A stretch of DNA of 64,000 nt, taken from positions 99,526 through 163,525 of the forward strand of contig CACIUX010000001.1 in NCBI GenBank assembly GCA_902589965.1, in the 5' to 3' direction. This DNA is from an uncultured SAR86 cluster bacterium. Lineage in GTDB: Bacteria > Pseudomonadota > Gammaproteobacteria > Magnimaribacterales > AG-339-G14. Below are positions 38,605 to 47,722 of this stretch, piece after piece; positions within the stretch are counted from its first letter, which is position 1, and the number at the start of each line of letters is the position of its first letter. The notes below the pieces were generated by a model. It did no database searches. It was not told the origin of the DNA and saw only the letters and a list, made by a program, of their open reading frames with translations. Position numbers and translations under genes: made by a program.

Positions 38605-39855
38605 CTAGTTTTTCGAACCAGACGGGATTTCATTGAATGGTACAGTCTTATCGACTCTAACATCCTGAGGCATGCCTAGAACTTGCTCAGCAATAATATT
38701 TCTGAGAATTTCATCCGTACCACCTGCAATTCTAATCAACGGAGCCCCAAGCAGACTGCCTTGAAAAAGAGCTCTAATATCATCTTTGTCATCTGATTTG
38801 ATAATAGATGCGTTATCCATGAGATCCATTCCAAAATTTGCAATATCTTGAAGTTTATTTGCGCTAACGATTTTAGTTATAGAAGCATCTGGGCCAGGAG
38901 TATCACCTCTTGAGAGGGCAGAGATGTTTCTCATTTTTGTATATTTCAATCCAGCATACTCGCAGTACCAATCTGCTAGTTTTTCTCGAACTCCACCGTT
39001 ACTGATGGCATTCTCACCATTAAAGTCACTTTCTTTAGTCAATTCAAAAATCTCTTGAAAATCGACACCTGACGCATCTCCAACTGCTAATCTCTCGTTC
39101 ATAAGAGTTGTAAGAGCAACTTTCCATCCATCTCCAACTTCTCCTAATCTCTGAGAATCAGGAATTTTTACATCAGTGAAATAAACTTCATTGAAATTGG
39201 CTCCACCGGTTATTTGTCTTATAGGTCTCACTTCTATTCCGGGAGATTTCATATCTAAAAAGAAGTAAGTCAATCCTTTATGCTTCGGAGCATTGAAGTC
39301 ACTTCTTGTGACAAGAATTGCATAATCGCTGTAATGAGCCCCTGATGTCCATACTTTTTGACCATTTATTGTCCAAGTATCACCATTCAATTCAGCTTTG
39401 GTCTTAATACCAGCAAGGTCTGAACCTGCACCTGGCTCACTAAAAAGTTGACACCATATTTCCTGACCTTTTGCCATTGGCGGAAGATATTGTTTTTTCT
39501 GCTCTTCAGTTGCATAAAGCATCATGGTAGGACCAGCCATACCTTGTCCGATTTCATGGAAACCTCCAGGAACTTTATACTTACTCTCTTCTTGAGCCCA
39601 AATTACTCTCTCGATTGCAGTAGCATCTCTACCCCCGTATTCTTTAGGCCAATGAAGACAAGCCCAGCCAGCTTCATATTTTTTGGTCATCCAATCTTTG
39701 GCATCTTGTAAGGCACTAGATTCACCACCTTCTCCAGTCATTTCTGCTGGACGGTAAACGTCACGAGAATGCTCTTTCTTTTCTGCGTTTGCACTTAGCC
39801 AATCAGAGGCTTCTTTTCTAAATTTTGCTTCTTCAGCGGTATCATTAAAATCCAT
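38605..39855 (-). CDS. Acyl-CoA dehydrogenase family protein
   Basis: LFSEPGAGSDLAGIKTKAELNGDTWTINGQKVWTSGA; IAGGTDEILRNIIAEQVLGMP. Confidence 0.94.
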   Translation of the reverse strand: MDFNDTAEEAKFRKEASDWLSANAEKKEHSRDVYRPAEMTGEGGESSALQDAKDWMTKKYEAGWACLHWPKEYGGRDATAIERVIWAQEESKYKVPGGFHEIGQGMAGPTMMLYATEEQKKQYLPPMAKGQEIWCQLFSEPGAGSDLAGIKTKAELNGDTWTINGQKVWTSGAHYSDYAILVTRSDFNAPKHKGLTYFFLDMKSPGIEVRPIRQITGGANFNEVYFTDVKIPDSQRLGEVGDGWKVALTTLMNERLAVGDASGVDFQEIFELTKESDFNGENAISNGGVREKLADWYCEYAGLKYTKMRNISALSRGDTPGPDASITKIVSANKLQDIANFGMDLMDNASIIKSDDKDDIRALFQGSLLGAPLIRIAGGTDEILRNIIAEQVLGMPQDVRVDKTVPFNEIPSGSKN

Positions 39856-39869
39856 TTAGTACTCCTAAA

Positions 39870-40979
39870 TTATTGAGGTAAATTACTTCTTTCAATCGAA
39901 GAAACAAGCTTATCTTTCCATAAACTTTGTCCGCCTATATTAGCAGATAATAATCTTGCTCTTCTATAAAAGAGGTGACAATCAAATTCCCAAGTTGCAC
40001 CCATTCCACCATGAGTCTGGATGTTTTCTTTGGAACATTCATAAAAAGCTTTTGTTGCACTTACTCTTGCAGTCGCAGCAGCAACAGGAAGTTCTGGTGC
40101 GTCGTTACCTAAAGCCCAGGCGCCAAAATAACAGTTTGATCTAGCCAGAGTAAGAGAAATATACATATCAGCTAGTTTATGTTTTATTGCTTGGAAAGAA
40201 CCTATTTGCCTTCCGAAGGCATATCTTCCCATAGCGTATTCTTTTGCCATATTCATTGAGGCTTCTGCTCCACCAACTTGTTCAAAAGCAAATAAGACGG
40301 CTGCTTGATTTAAAAGCTTATCTATTGCTTCTGAAGACGAATCTTCAATAATTTTTGCATCTACATCTTTAAAATTGATGTTTGCATAAGAACGAGAACC
40401 ATCAAAACACTCGGCTTTTGAAACTTCTACACCTTTGCTATCAGCATCTACTAGAAAAAGTCCAACCTTATCTCCGCATTTAGCTGAAACAACAAATAGA
40501 TTTGCAATGTCGCCGTCTGGGACCGCTATCTTGTCTCCGCTCAACTTTCCATTTTGAAAAGTAGTTTTAGCATTATCAGATGTGGGTGTTCCTAGTTCTT
40601 CAGAGTGTGCAAATGTTCCAATCATCTCTCCCGCGGCAAGTTTTGGCAGGTATTGTTTTTTTACATCATCATTAGACGAGTTTATGATCGCAGTGGTAGC
40701 CAAATAAACACTGGAAGAATATGGAATTGGAGCTATAGCTCTTCCCATTTCCTCAGCGACCACACAAAGCTCAAGAAATCCAAGCCCAATACCGCCATGT
40801 TCTTCAGGAATTGTTATAGCTGTAAGACCCATCTCAACAACTTTATTCCATAGATCTTTATCGAAATTTTCTTCGCCTTCTAAAATATTTCTATTCCTTT
40901 TAACGGAATCTTCTTTTTCAAAAAGCTTTCTCACTTCTTCTTTCATGACCAATTGATCATCAGAAAATTCAAAATTCAT
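39870..40979 (-). CDS. Acyl-CoA dehydrogenase family protein (possible partner subunit)
   Basis: PEEHGGIGLGFLEL; YAMGRYAFGRQIGSFQAIKHKLADMYI; QTHGGMGATWEFD. Confidence 0.92.
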   Translation of the reverse strand: MNFEFSDDQLVMKEEVRKLFEKEDSVKRNRNILEGEENFDKDLWNKVVEMGLTAITIPEEHGGIGLGFLELCVVAEEMGRAIAPIPYSSSVYLATTAIINSSNDDVKKQYLPKLAAGEMIGTFAHSEELGTPTSDNAKTTFQNGKLSGDKIAVPDGDIANLFVVSAKCGDKVGLFLVDADSKGVEVSKAECFDGSRSYANINFKDVDAKIIEDSSSEAIDKLLNQAAVLFAFEQVGGAEASMNMAKEYAMGRYAFGRQIGSFQAIKHKLADMYISLTLARSNCYFGAWALGNDAPELPVAAATARVSATKAFYECSKENIQTHGGMGATWEFDCHLFYRRARLLSANIGGQSLWKDKLVSSIERSNLPQ

Positions 40980-41056
40980 ATCTCCTCCATATTTCTCAAA
41001 AAAAACATTTCATTGTAACCATCTATCATTAGAATGTAATCCCATATAACTTATAT

Positions 41057-41686
41057 ATGGAAAATAATTCTAAAAATATTAGACCTTATAAAGATCTGTC
41101 TTCAAGAAAGATTTCTGCATCTTCTTCGATAAGTTTATCGAGCCTCTTAGTTCCTCTAATACTTATAGTTATAGTAATTTTTAGTACAGTTTTCATAAGC
41201 TTGAACCAAAACAAACTCCAAAAAGAAATATCTGACGTTAACTTGAGGCTTTCAACTATGGAAAAAAATCAGGCTGACCTTGGAGAAACTTCTCAGATAA
41301 CATTGGAATCTCTGGAGCAAAATTTAAAAGACGCAAACTTTGAAATTAGAAAACTCTGGGATTTAAGTAATAAAAGGAACAGAAGAAACATAGAAACTAC
41401 CATGAAATCCTTAGAAACACTCCAAGAACAATCAGACGATATGGTCAAAAAATCGCAATTGAATGAGGAGTCTTTGAAAAGACTTGCTTTATCTCTAGAT
41501 AAAACAAGAAAACTCGTAGCAAGAATATCAGGAGCTGATAATTCCTTTGATCAAATCGAATCCAAAATAGCAGAAATTGAAGAGGTCAATAAATCTAATA
41601 TGGCTTTCAGAGAGCAGATAAGCGAGGCATTAATTCGGATTCAAGCTGACCTGAGTAGTTTAGAGATTGCTTTAGAGGATAAATAA
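41057..41686 (+). CDS. Single-TM coiled-coil protein of unknown function
   Basis: TM segment LLVPLILIVIVIFSTVFIS then extended heptad-like coil. Confidence 0.7.
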   Translation: MENNSKNIRPYKDLSSRKISASSSISLSSLLVPLILIVIVIFSTVFISLNQNKLQKEISDVNLRLSTMEKNQADLGETSQITLESLEQNLKDANFEIRKLWDLSNKRNRRNIETTMKSLETLQEQSDDMVKKSQLNEESLKRLALSLDKTRKLVARISGADNSFDQIESKIAEIEEVNKSNMAFREQISEALIRIQADLSSLEIALEDK

Positions 41687-41704
41687 TTTATATTTACTTT
41701 CTAC

Positions 41705-41789
41705 GCGGATATGGTGGAACTGGTAGACACGCTAGATTTAGGTTCTAGTGCCGAAAGGTGTGGGGGTTCGACTCCCTCTATCCGCACCA
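41705..41789 (+). tRNA. tRNA-Leu (anticodon TAG)
   Basis: GCGGATA acceptor paired with TATCCGC; anticodon arm CTAGA-TTTAGGT-TCTAG; long variable arm; CCA encoded. Confidence 0.96.
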
Positions 41790-41797
41790 AAGCAAAT

Positions 41798-42643
41798 TTA
41801 CTTCAGATGCTCAATTAGAAGAGTAGGTATGTTGCAAGTATGAGACTTTATAGTCGCAACGAGGGTATTTGGTTTTCTGCCATCTTTCACATCTGAAATT
41901 TCCACTCCTTCCGATACCAATCTAGCATGCGTTTTTTTTATATCTTTGGTTGTCCAAGCTAGTCCCCAGGCTTTATCAATCGGTTTATCTGCATCGTTTT
42001 TAATTCCAATGGCTTCGATCGTCGTTTGATTCGTTCTAAAAAACAGCATCCTTCCTCCCCATTTTTCAACATATTGATCCAAAGCGAGTCTGATTCCATA
42101 AGTATCTCTGTAAAGTTCTATTAATCCATCTGGATCATTGGAGTTAATAACAATATGATCAAGACGCTCAACTTGATCGTTTTCAAAAGATTCATATTTT
42201 GGAAGAATTCCTGAAGTGTGCTCAATTAAGAGAGTAAAGACTCCACGAGTAGATTCTTTTGGGAGCATAATATTTTTCCATTCTCTTTTAGCGCCTGAAT
42301 CTAAATTTATTCCCTCACCAGATGTAATTTTCATATTTTGAAAATTAGAGTATTTCTTAGATTGAAGAACTTCTTCAATCTTTTCAACTTCCAATGCGAT
42401 ACCAAATATACTTTCCCCATTTTCCTTGATATGGTCGTTAACTTGATCTGCTAAAAATCCATCTGAAGTTCCGGCAATCAATTCTAAATAAAGATTTTCC
42501 AGAGGGAACAGGATATTTTCAGTTCCAAGACTAGGATGTTGTCCGCGCCAAGTGGGTTTGAGACCTAAAACTTTTTCATATTGAAGAGACGATTCTTCAA
42601 GATTTTTTACAGCTATTAAAATGTGATCTATCGATTTAATCAT
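41798..42643 (-). CDS. VOC/glyoxalase-like domain protein
   Basis: IDHILIAVKNLEESSLQYEKVLGLKP and second module LDHIVINSNDPDGLIELYRDTYGIRL. Confidence 0.85.
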   Translation of the reverse strand: MIKSIDHILIAVKNLEESSLQYEKVLGLKPTWRGQHPSLGTENILFPLENLYLELIAGTSDGFLADQVNDHIKENGESIFGIALEVEKIEEVLQSKKYSNFQNMKITSGEGINLDSGAKREWKNIMLPKESTRGVFTLLIEHTSGILPKYESFENDQVERLDHIVINSNDPDGLIELYRDTYGIRLALDQYVEKWGGRMLFFRTNQTTIEAIGIKNDADKPIDKAWGLAWTTKDIKKTHARLVSEGVEISDVKDGRKPNTLVATIKSHTCNIPTLLIEHLK

Positions 42644-42717
42644 TAATTATGAGCAGTAGTCAGGATTTCAATTTTCGTATACTCTATCATTGTTAAATTT
42701 TTTATGAGGAGAAAAAA

Positions 42718-43983
42718 ATGAACTTTGAACATTCTGACAAAGTAAAGGACTTACTAGCTAGAGTATCTAAATTTATGGATGACAATATTTATCCAGCAGA
42801 AGCTGTTTATGCAGAACAAATGCAGGCTTTTAGAGACGAAGGCAATCCTTGGCAAGTTGTTCCAATAGTTGAAGAACTTAAAAAGAAAGCTAGAGCAGAA
42901 GGGCTTTGGAACTTCTTTTTACCTGAGAGTTCTTATGGGTTTGGATTGACTAACCTTGAATATGCGCCTTTGGCTGAATTAATGGGTAGAAGCGGCATTG
43001 CTTCTGAGGTATTTAATTGCTCAGCTCCTGATACAGGAAACATGGAAGTCATAGAGAGATATGGAAATGATGAGCATAAAAAATTGTGGCTCGAGCCATT
43101 GCTTAATGGTGAGATCAGATCAGCGTTTGCCATGACTGAGCCAAATGTTGCGTCTTCAGATGCAACTAATATTTCTAGTTCTATTGTTGATGCAGGCGAT
43201 CATTATGTTATCAATGGTGAAAAATGGTGGACTTCTGGTGCAGGAGATCCTCGTTGTAAGATTCTTGTCTTCATGGGCGTAACTAACCCAGACAATCCAA
43301 AACATCAGAGACAATCACAAATTCTTGTTCCTATGGATACACCGGGAATTGAAATTTTAAGAATGATGAATGTCTTTGGTTCAGATGATGCTCCACATGG
43401 ACATGGTCATTTGAGATTTACAGACGTGAAAGTTCCAAAGGAAAACTTACTTTTAGGTGAAGGTAGGGGTTTTGAAATAGCTCAAGGAAGACTTGGCCCA
43501 GGAAGAATCCATCACTGTATGAGAACAATTGGTGTTGCCGAAAGAGCTTTGGACATCCTATGTGAGAGAGCTACAAATCGTGAGGCATTTGGTAAGCCTC
43601 TTGCCGAGTTAGGAGGAAACTATGATGTCATTGCCGATTGCCGTATCGAAATTGATAGCTGCAGATTACTTACTCTTAACGCCGCTCACATGATGGATAC
43701 TGTCGGTAACAAAATTGCTAAGAGTGAAATTGCTCAAATCAAAGTGGCTGTTCCAAATATGGCTTTGAGAGTCATTGACAAAGCAATTCAAATTCATGGC
43801 GGAGCAGGAGTTTCTCAAGATACGCCTTTGGCTAGAATGTACGCAAGCATGAGAACCTTAAGGCTTGCAGATGGTCCTGATGAGGTTCACAGAAGAACCG
43901 TTGCTAGATTAGAACTTGGAAAACATCAAGCGCAAGCAGCTAAAGATGGTTCGCCAGACGTATACGTAGGAAGGCCTAGTTAG
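42718..43983 (+). CDS. Acyl-CoA dehydrogenase family protein
   Basis: [89 protein letters not shown]. Confidence 0.95.
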   Translation: MNFEHSDKVKDLLARVSKFMDDNIYPAEAVYAEQMQAFRDEGNPWQVVPIVEELKKKARAEGLWNFFLPESSYGFGLTNLEYAPLAELMGRSGIASEVFNCSAPDTGNMEVIERYGNDEHKKLWLEPLLNGEIRSAFAMTEPNVASSDATNISSSIVDAGDHYVINGEKWWTSGAGDPRCKILVFMGVTNPDNPKHQRQSQILVPMDTPGIEILRMMNVFGSDDAPHGHGHLRFTDVKVPKENLLLGEGRGFEIAQGRLGPGRIHHCMRTIGVAERALDILCERATNREAFGKPLAELGGNYDVIADCRIEIDSCRLLTLNAAHMMDTVGNKIAKSEIAQIKVAVPNMALRVIDKAIQIHGGAGVSQDTPLARMYASMRTLRLADGPDEVHRRTVARLELGKHQAQAAKDGSPDVYVGRPS

Positions 43984-44110
43984 TCTTTTTAGTTCTTCTG
44001 CAGCGCTCGCTGCAGAAGACTACGTTATCCCAATCTCGTTCCCATTTTTTTCTCCATGAAAAAGGCTTGTTGCACCTTTTGCATATCTTTTCTGGAAGAG
44101 GTTTTTTCAA
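43976..44110 (-). CDS. DUF2256-like zinc-finger protein (44 aa; not in the ORF track)
   Basis: Translation [44 protein letters not shown]; CxxC...CxxxC plus FxWRKKW motif; likely TTG start at 44110. Confidence 0.8.
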   Translation of the reverse strand: MKKPLPEKICKRCNKPFSWRKKWERDWDNVVFCSERCRRTKKTN

Positions 44111-44114
44111 AAAA

Positions 44115-45599
44115 CTAATATGTCGTTAAGCTGATAAAGTCTTCAGCAAGTTTAAAAATCCTTTCTTTTTTATCTTTATTCATTTTATCCAAAGATCTTG
44201 TCATCAACGATAACCTAGGATTAGATTTAAAGAATTCACTGTGTTTGGAAATAAAACTCCAATATAAACCATCCACGATTTCACACCAATCTCCTCTTTT
44301 AAAATTACTCATTTTTAAAAGATAATTTGAACCACATATGTAAGGTTTAGTTGACATTATTCCTGCATCTGCATAAGTACTCATTCCAAAAACATTTGGA
44401 ACCATCACCCATTCTGATGAATCTAAATACATTTCCATAAACCAGGTGTAAATTTCTTTAGGCGATACTCCTGCAAGGTTCATGATATTGGCAATAACCA
44501 TGAGTCTGTTTATGTGATGTGTGTAGCCATGATCGATAGACTCTTTAATTGCCTTATCAAGAGGATCAATTCCTGTTGAACCTTCATACCAGCAATCTTT
44601 TAATTTTTTACTATGATTAAAGAAATTAGAATTCTCTTGATCAACGCCCTTGAGATCGTAAACACCTTTTATGAATTCTCTCCAACCTATAATTTGTCTG
44701 ATAAATCCTTCAAGGGAATTTAGTGGGATTTTATTTTTTTTTGCGTAACTTAAAGACTGATCTATAACCTCATCAGGAGTTATCAAGCCAATATTTAAAA
44801 GGGGGCTAAGCAGCGAATGAAACAAAAAAGTTTCGTTTGTATCTATTGCATCCTCATAATCGCCAAAAAGTGTAAACCTCTCCTCTAAAAAAGATTTCAG
44901 CCATTTTTTTGCTTCTTTTCTATTGCAGGGGATCTTCACACCATCCAGTTCTCCAGGATGATTAGAAAAATTTTCCAAGATGATATTTTTTATTTCTTCT
45001 TTATAAATTGAATCCTTTATTTTTGGAATTTTTGGAACGGATAGACCTTTAGGTAACTTTTTACGATTTTCTTCATCAAAGGACCATTTACCTCCTACAG
45101 GTTTATCTTCATTCATCAAAATATTTAGCTTTTTTCTCATTTTTTTATAAAAATCGGCCATGAAAAGTCTTTTACCATCCATGAGGTTTTCAAACTCACC
45201 TTTTTGAAGAATAAACATAGGATTATATAGTTCTTCGTAATCCAAATTATTGTTCTCTAAAAATGCATAGAGATTTTCTTTAAATGCTTTATCTGCAGGC
45301 TCAAAAAAACATAACTTTTCGATTTTATTTTTCCTGATAACATCCGCGATGTTATCGAAGTAACTTTTTTTATTATCCGTTAACTCTATGTAATGAACGG
45401 TTTTATCCAAGGATAGAAGAGAATCTCTATATTCACGCATCGAGGTTAAAAACATTAGAATTTTTGATTTATGATGTTTTACGTAAGTGCATAGATCATA
45501 GTCTTCAATCATCAATACATGATTAAAGTTATATTTCTTTAATTCTTCTAGAGGAAATAATTGATTTCCTAGCACAATTAATAGATTATTCTGCACCAC
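44115..45599 (-). CDS. Cryptochrome/photolyase-related protein (FeS-BCP/PhrB lineage)
   Basis: [107 protein letters not shown]. Confidence 0.92.
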   Translation of the reverse strand: MVQNNLLIVLGNQLFPLEELKKYNFNHVLMIEDYDLCTYVKHHKSKILMFLTSMREYRDSLLSLDKTVHYIELTDNKKSYFDNIADVIRKNKIEKLCFFEPADKAFKENLYAFLENNNLDYEELYNPMFILQKGEFENLMDGKRLFMADFYKKMRKKLNILMNEDKPVGGKWSFDEENRKKLPKGLSVPKIPKIKDSIYKEEIKNIILENFSNHPGELDGVKIPCNRKEAKKWLKSFLEERFTLFGDYEDAIDTNETFLFHSLLSPLLNIGLITPDEVIDQSLSYAKKNKIPLNSLEGFIRQIIGWREFIKGVYDLKGVDQENSNFFNHSKKLKDCWYEGSTGIDPLDKAIKESIDHGYTHHINRLMVIANIMNLAGVSPKEIYTWFMEMYLDSSEWVMVPNVFGMSTYADAGIMSTKPYICGSNYLLKMSNFKRGDWCEIVDGLYWSFISKHSEFFKSNPRLSLMTRSLDKMNKDKKERIFKLAEDFISLTTY

Positions 45600-45639
45600 G
45601 TAATATTAACGATTCATTTCTTACTAACGTAATAATTTT

Positions 45640-46116
45640 ATGAAAGATATTTTTCCTACTCCTGGCAGTTCAGTGACTGTCACTGATGAAATGTGCGATA
45701 TGAATGGACACATGAATGTAAGGTTCTATCAAACAATTCCGATGGACTACGAAGGTAATTTTTATCATAGCCTCGGATTTGGAGAAGATTATATTTCCAA
45801 AGGATATTCTTCATTTACTATCGAACAAAATATTAGTTACCTTAAAGAATGCCTCAAAGGTGAGGTGCTAACTCCTCGTTTTCGAATGCTGAACGTCAAC
45901 AAAAAGCTTTATCATTATGTCTGTGCTATCTGTAAAGAGAATGATGAGGTAGCCGCTTTGGTGGAAACTGTTGAAATTCACATTGATATGTCGATTAGGA
46001 AATCATCTGAAATGTCAGACGATATCTTCAAAATTATGGCGGACATGAAAAAAGATCATGATTCAAGTGCTCCTTACCCTTTCGATATCAAACTAAAAAT
46101 TAAGTCAATTATTTAG
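45640..46116 (+). CDS. Acyl-CoA thioesterase (hotdog fold) family protein
   Basis: VTDEMCDMNGHMNVRFYQTI...QNISYLKECLKGEVL. Confidence 0.78.
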   Translation: MKDIFPTPGSSVTVTDEMCDMNGHMNVRFYQTIPMDYEGNFYHSLGFGEDYISKGYSSFTIEQNISYLKECLKGEVLTPRFRMLNVNKKLYHYVCAICKENDEVAALVETVEIHIDMSIRKSSEMSDDIFKIMADMKKDHDSSAPYPFDIKLKIKSII

Positions 46117-46885
46117 ATTTAAATACAGGATCTCTTCTGTCCAGAGATGCTTTTATTCCCTCTTTGAAATCATCAGTTTCTCTTAATCTGTTTTGCTCAG
46201 ATAATTCCCATTGAGTGATTTTCTCAATCTCATCAGCCAAACCTTCTTTGATTGTTGACCTTATGGCTTGAACTCCAAGCGGGCCAGCCGAATTTATTTC
46301 ATGAGCTAAATTTTCTGCTGAAGACATTAACTCTTCTTTAGATACTAAATAATCGGCTAACCCAATATCAAAAGCCTTATCGCCAGTGATTCTTCTGCCG
46401 GTTAACAACATTAGAGCGGCCTTTTGGTGACCCACAACTCTTGGCAACGTAATTGTCGTCCCGAAGCCTTGATGAAAAGCTAACTTAGCAAAATTTGCGC
46501 TAAATCTTGATTCAGGACAGGCAACTCTAAAATCACATGCCAAAGAAACGCCAAGCCCACCGCCAACGGCAGCTCCTTGAATGACCCCAATGATTGGTTT
46601 CTTTGTTCTGAATAATCTCACAGCTTGTTGATACAACTTTTCGTAAGGATCTGACTCTTCTTTCATAGATGATCTAGTGAAATCTGCTCCCGCACAGAAA
46701 TGTTTTCCTTCTGAATAAAGTATGATTGATCGACATTCGTCATTTTTGTCCATATCTTCGAGGACATCGGCAATTTCACCTATCAATTCTGCATCAAAAA
46801 AATTGTTTGGCGGTCTATTTATTTTTATGTAGGCAGTATGATCCTTTAACTCAAATACCAAGTCATTTAGTTTTTCTAAGTTCAT
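46109..46885 (-). CDS. Enoyl-CoA hydratase/isomerase family protein
   Basis: EGKHFCAGADFTRSS; KPIIGVIQGAAVGGGLGVSLACDFRVA. Confidence 0.94.
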   Translation of the reverse strand: MNLEKLNDLVFELKDHTAYIKINRPPNNFFDAELIGEIADVLEDMDKNDECRSIILYSEGKHFCAGADFTRSSMKEESDPYEKLYQQAVRLFRTKKPIIGVIQGAAVGGGLGVSLACDFRVACPESRFSANFAKLAFHQGFGTTITLPRVVGHQKAALMLLTGRRITGDKAFDIGLADYLVSKEELMSSAENLAHEINSAGPLGVQAIRSTIKEGLADEIEKITQWELSEQNRLRETDDFKEGIKASLDRRDPVFKSK

Positions 46886-46939
46886 AATAATTCTGTAATT
46901 TTTTATTCTAGTTCGTAACTTACAGGTAAAATAACTGCC

Positions 46940-47149
46940 ATGTCGAGTTTATTTAGTTTCTTAAAAAAAATAGATTACCTTCTCTTTTTCATTTACGGAA
47001 TTATGGGCTTTGGCAGTTTATTTTTTATTCAAGCTTTTAGAGATTTCATGACATTGAATGCTACTTTGGAATTCCTCATATGCTTTTTAATCCTCTCTCC
47101 CATCTACTATTTGGTTCGAGTACTGAAAAAAAAATTCATCAATGATTAG
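46940..47149 (+). CDS. Small two-TM membrane protein
   Basis: 69 aa, hydrophobic segments; overlaps the next ORF. Confidence 0.6.
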   Translation: MSSLFSFLKKIDYLLFFIYGIMGFGSLFFIQAFRDFMTLNATLEFLICFLILSPIYYLVRVLKKKFIND

Positions 47150-47345
47150 ATTAATTCTTGGGATTGGAATCGTGTTGGTCACTTCCATGTTAGTTACTTA
47201 CCTAACAAGAAAGTTTGGTAAATCTATCGCTATTGCTCTCTCAATCTCTATTGGAATTATTGTTGGAGTGATTATTTATTCTCATGAAGATGGTTGTGTC
47301 GTAGAATCTGAAGAACAAGCTGCAAAAATTTGTTGGTTCAAATGA
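47142..47345 (+). CDS. Small two-TM membrane protein
   Basis: 67 aa, IRLILGIGIVLVTSMLVTYLT and SIAIALSISIGIIVGVIIY. Confidence 0.6.
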   Translation: MIRLILGIGIVLVTSMLVTYLTRKFGKSIAIALSISIGIIVGVIIYSHEDGCVVESEEQAAKICWFK

Positions 47346-47704
47346 AAAAATCATTTTTAGATATAGTGGAAGAGGCGTTAGTTAATGTTGATGAGGTGGA
47401 TTGTATTCAACTAAAACATTCTAAAGATAATGAAGAAGATTTTATTCTTATTGATAGTAGAGAAAGGGAAGAATGGGATGCTTCTAGAATTCCTAATTCG
47501 GTTCATATGAGTAAAGGATTGATTGAAAAAATGGTTGAAGCAAATATCCCCGACCGAGATACAAAGCTTGTAATTTATTGCCAATCAGGTTTTCGGTCGG
47601 TTTTAGCTTGCGAAAGCATAAAACGTATGGGGTATAATCATGTTTCTTCTTTAAAAGGCGGAATTTCTGAATGGCAATCTTCAGGATTTCCTATAGAGGA
47701 TTAA
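47342..47704 (+). CDS. Rhodanese-like domain protein
   Basis: FILIDSREREEWDASRIPNSVHM...LVIYCQSGFRSVLACESIKRMGYNHVSSLKGGISEW; ATG at 47342. Confidence 0.92.
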   Translation: MKKSFLDIVEEALVNVDEVDCIQLKHSKDNEEDFILIDSREREEWDASRIPNSVHMSKGLIEKMVEANIPDRDTKLVIYCQSGFRSVLACESIKRMGYNHVSSLKGGISEWQSSGFPIED

Positions 47705-47722
47705 GTTAAAACAAAGAATATT

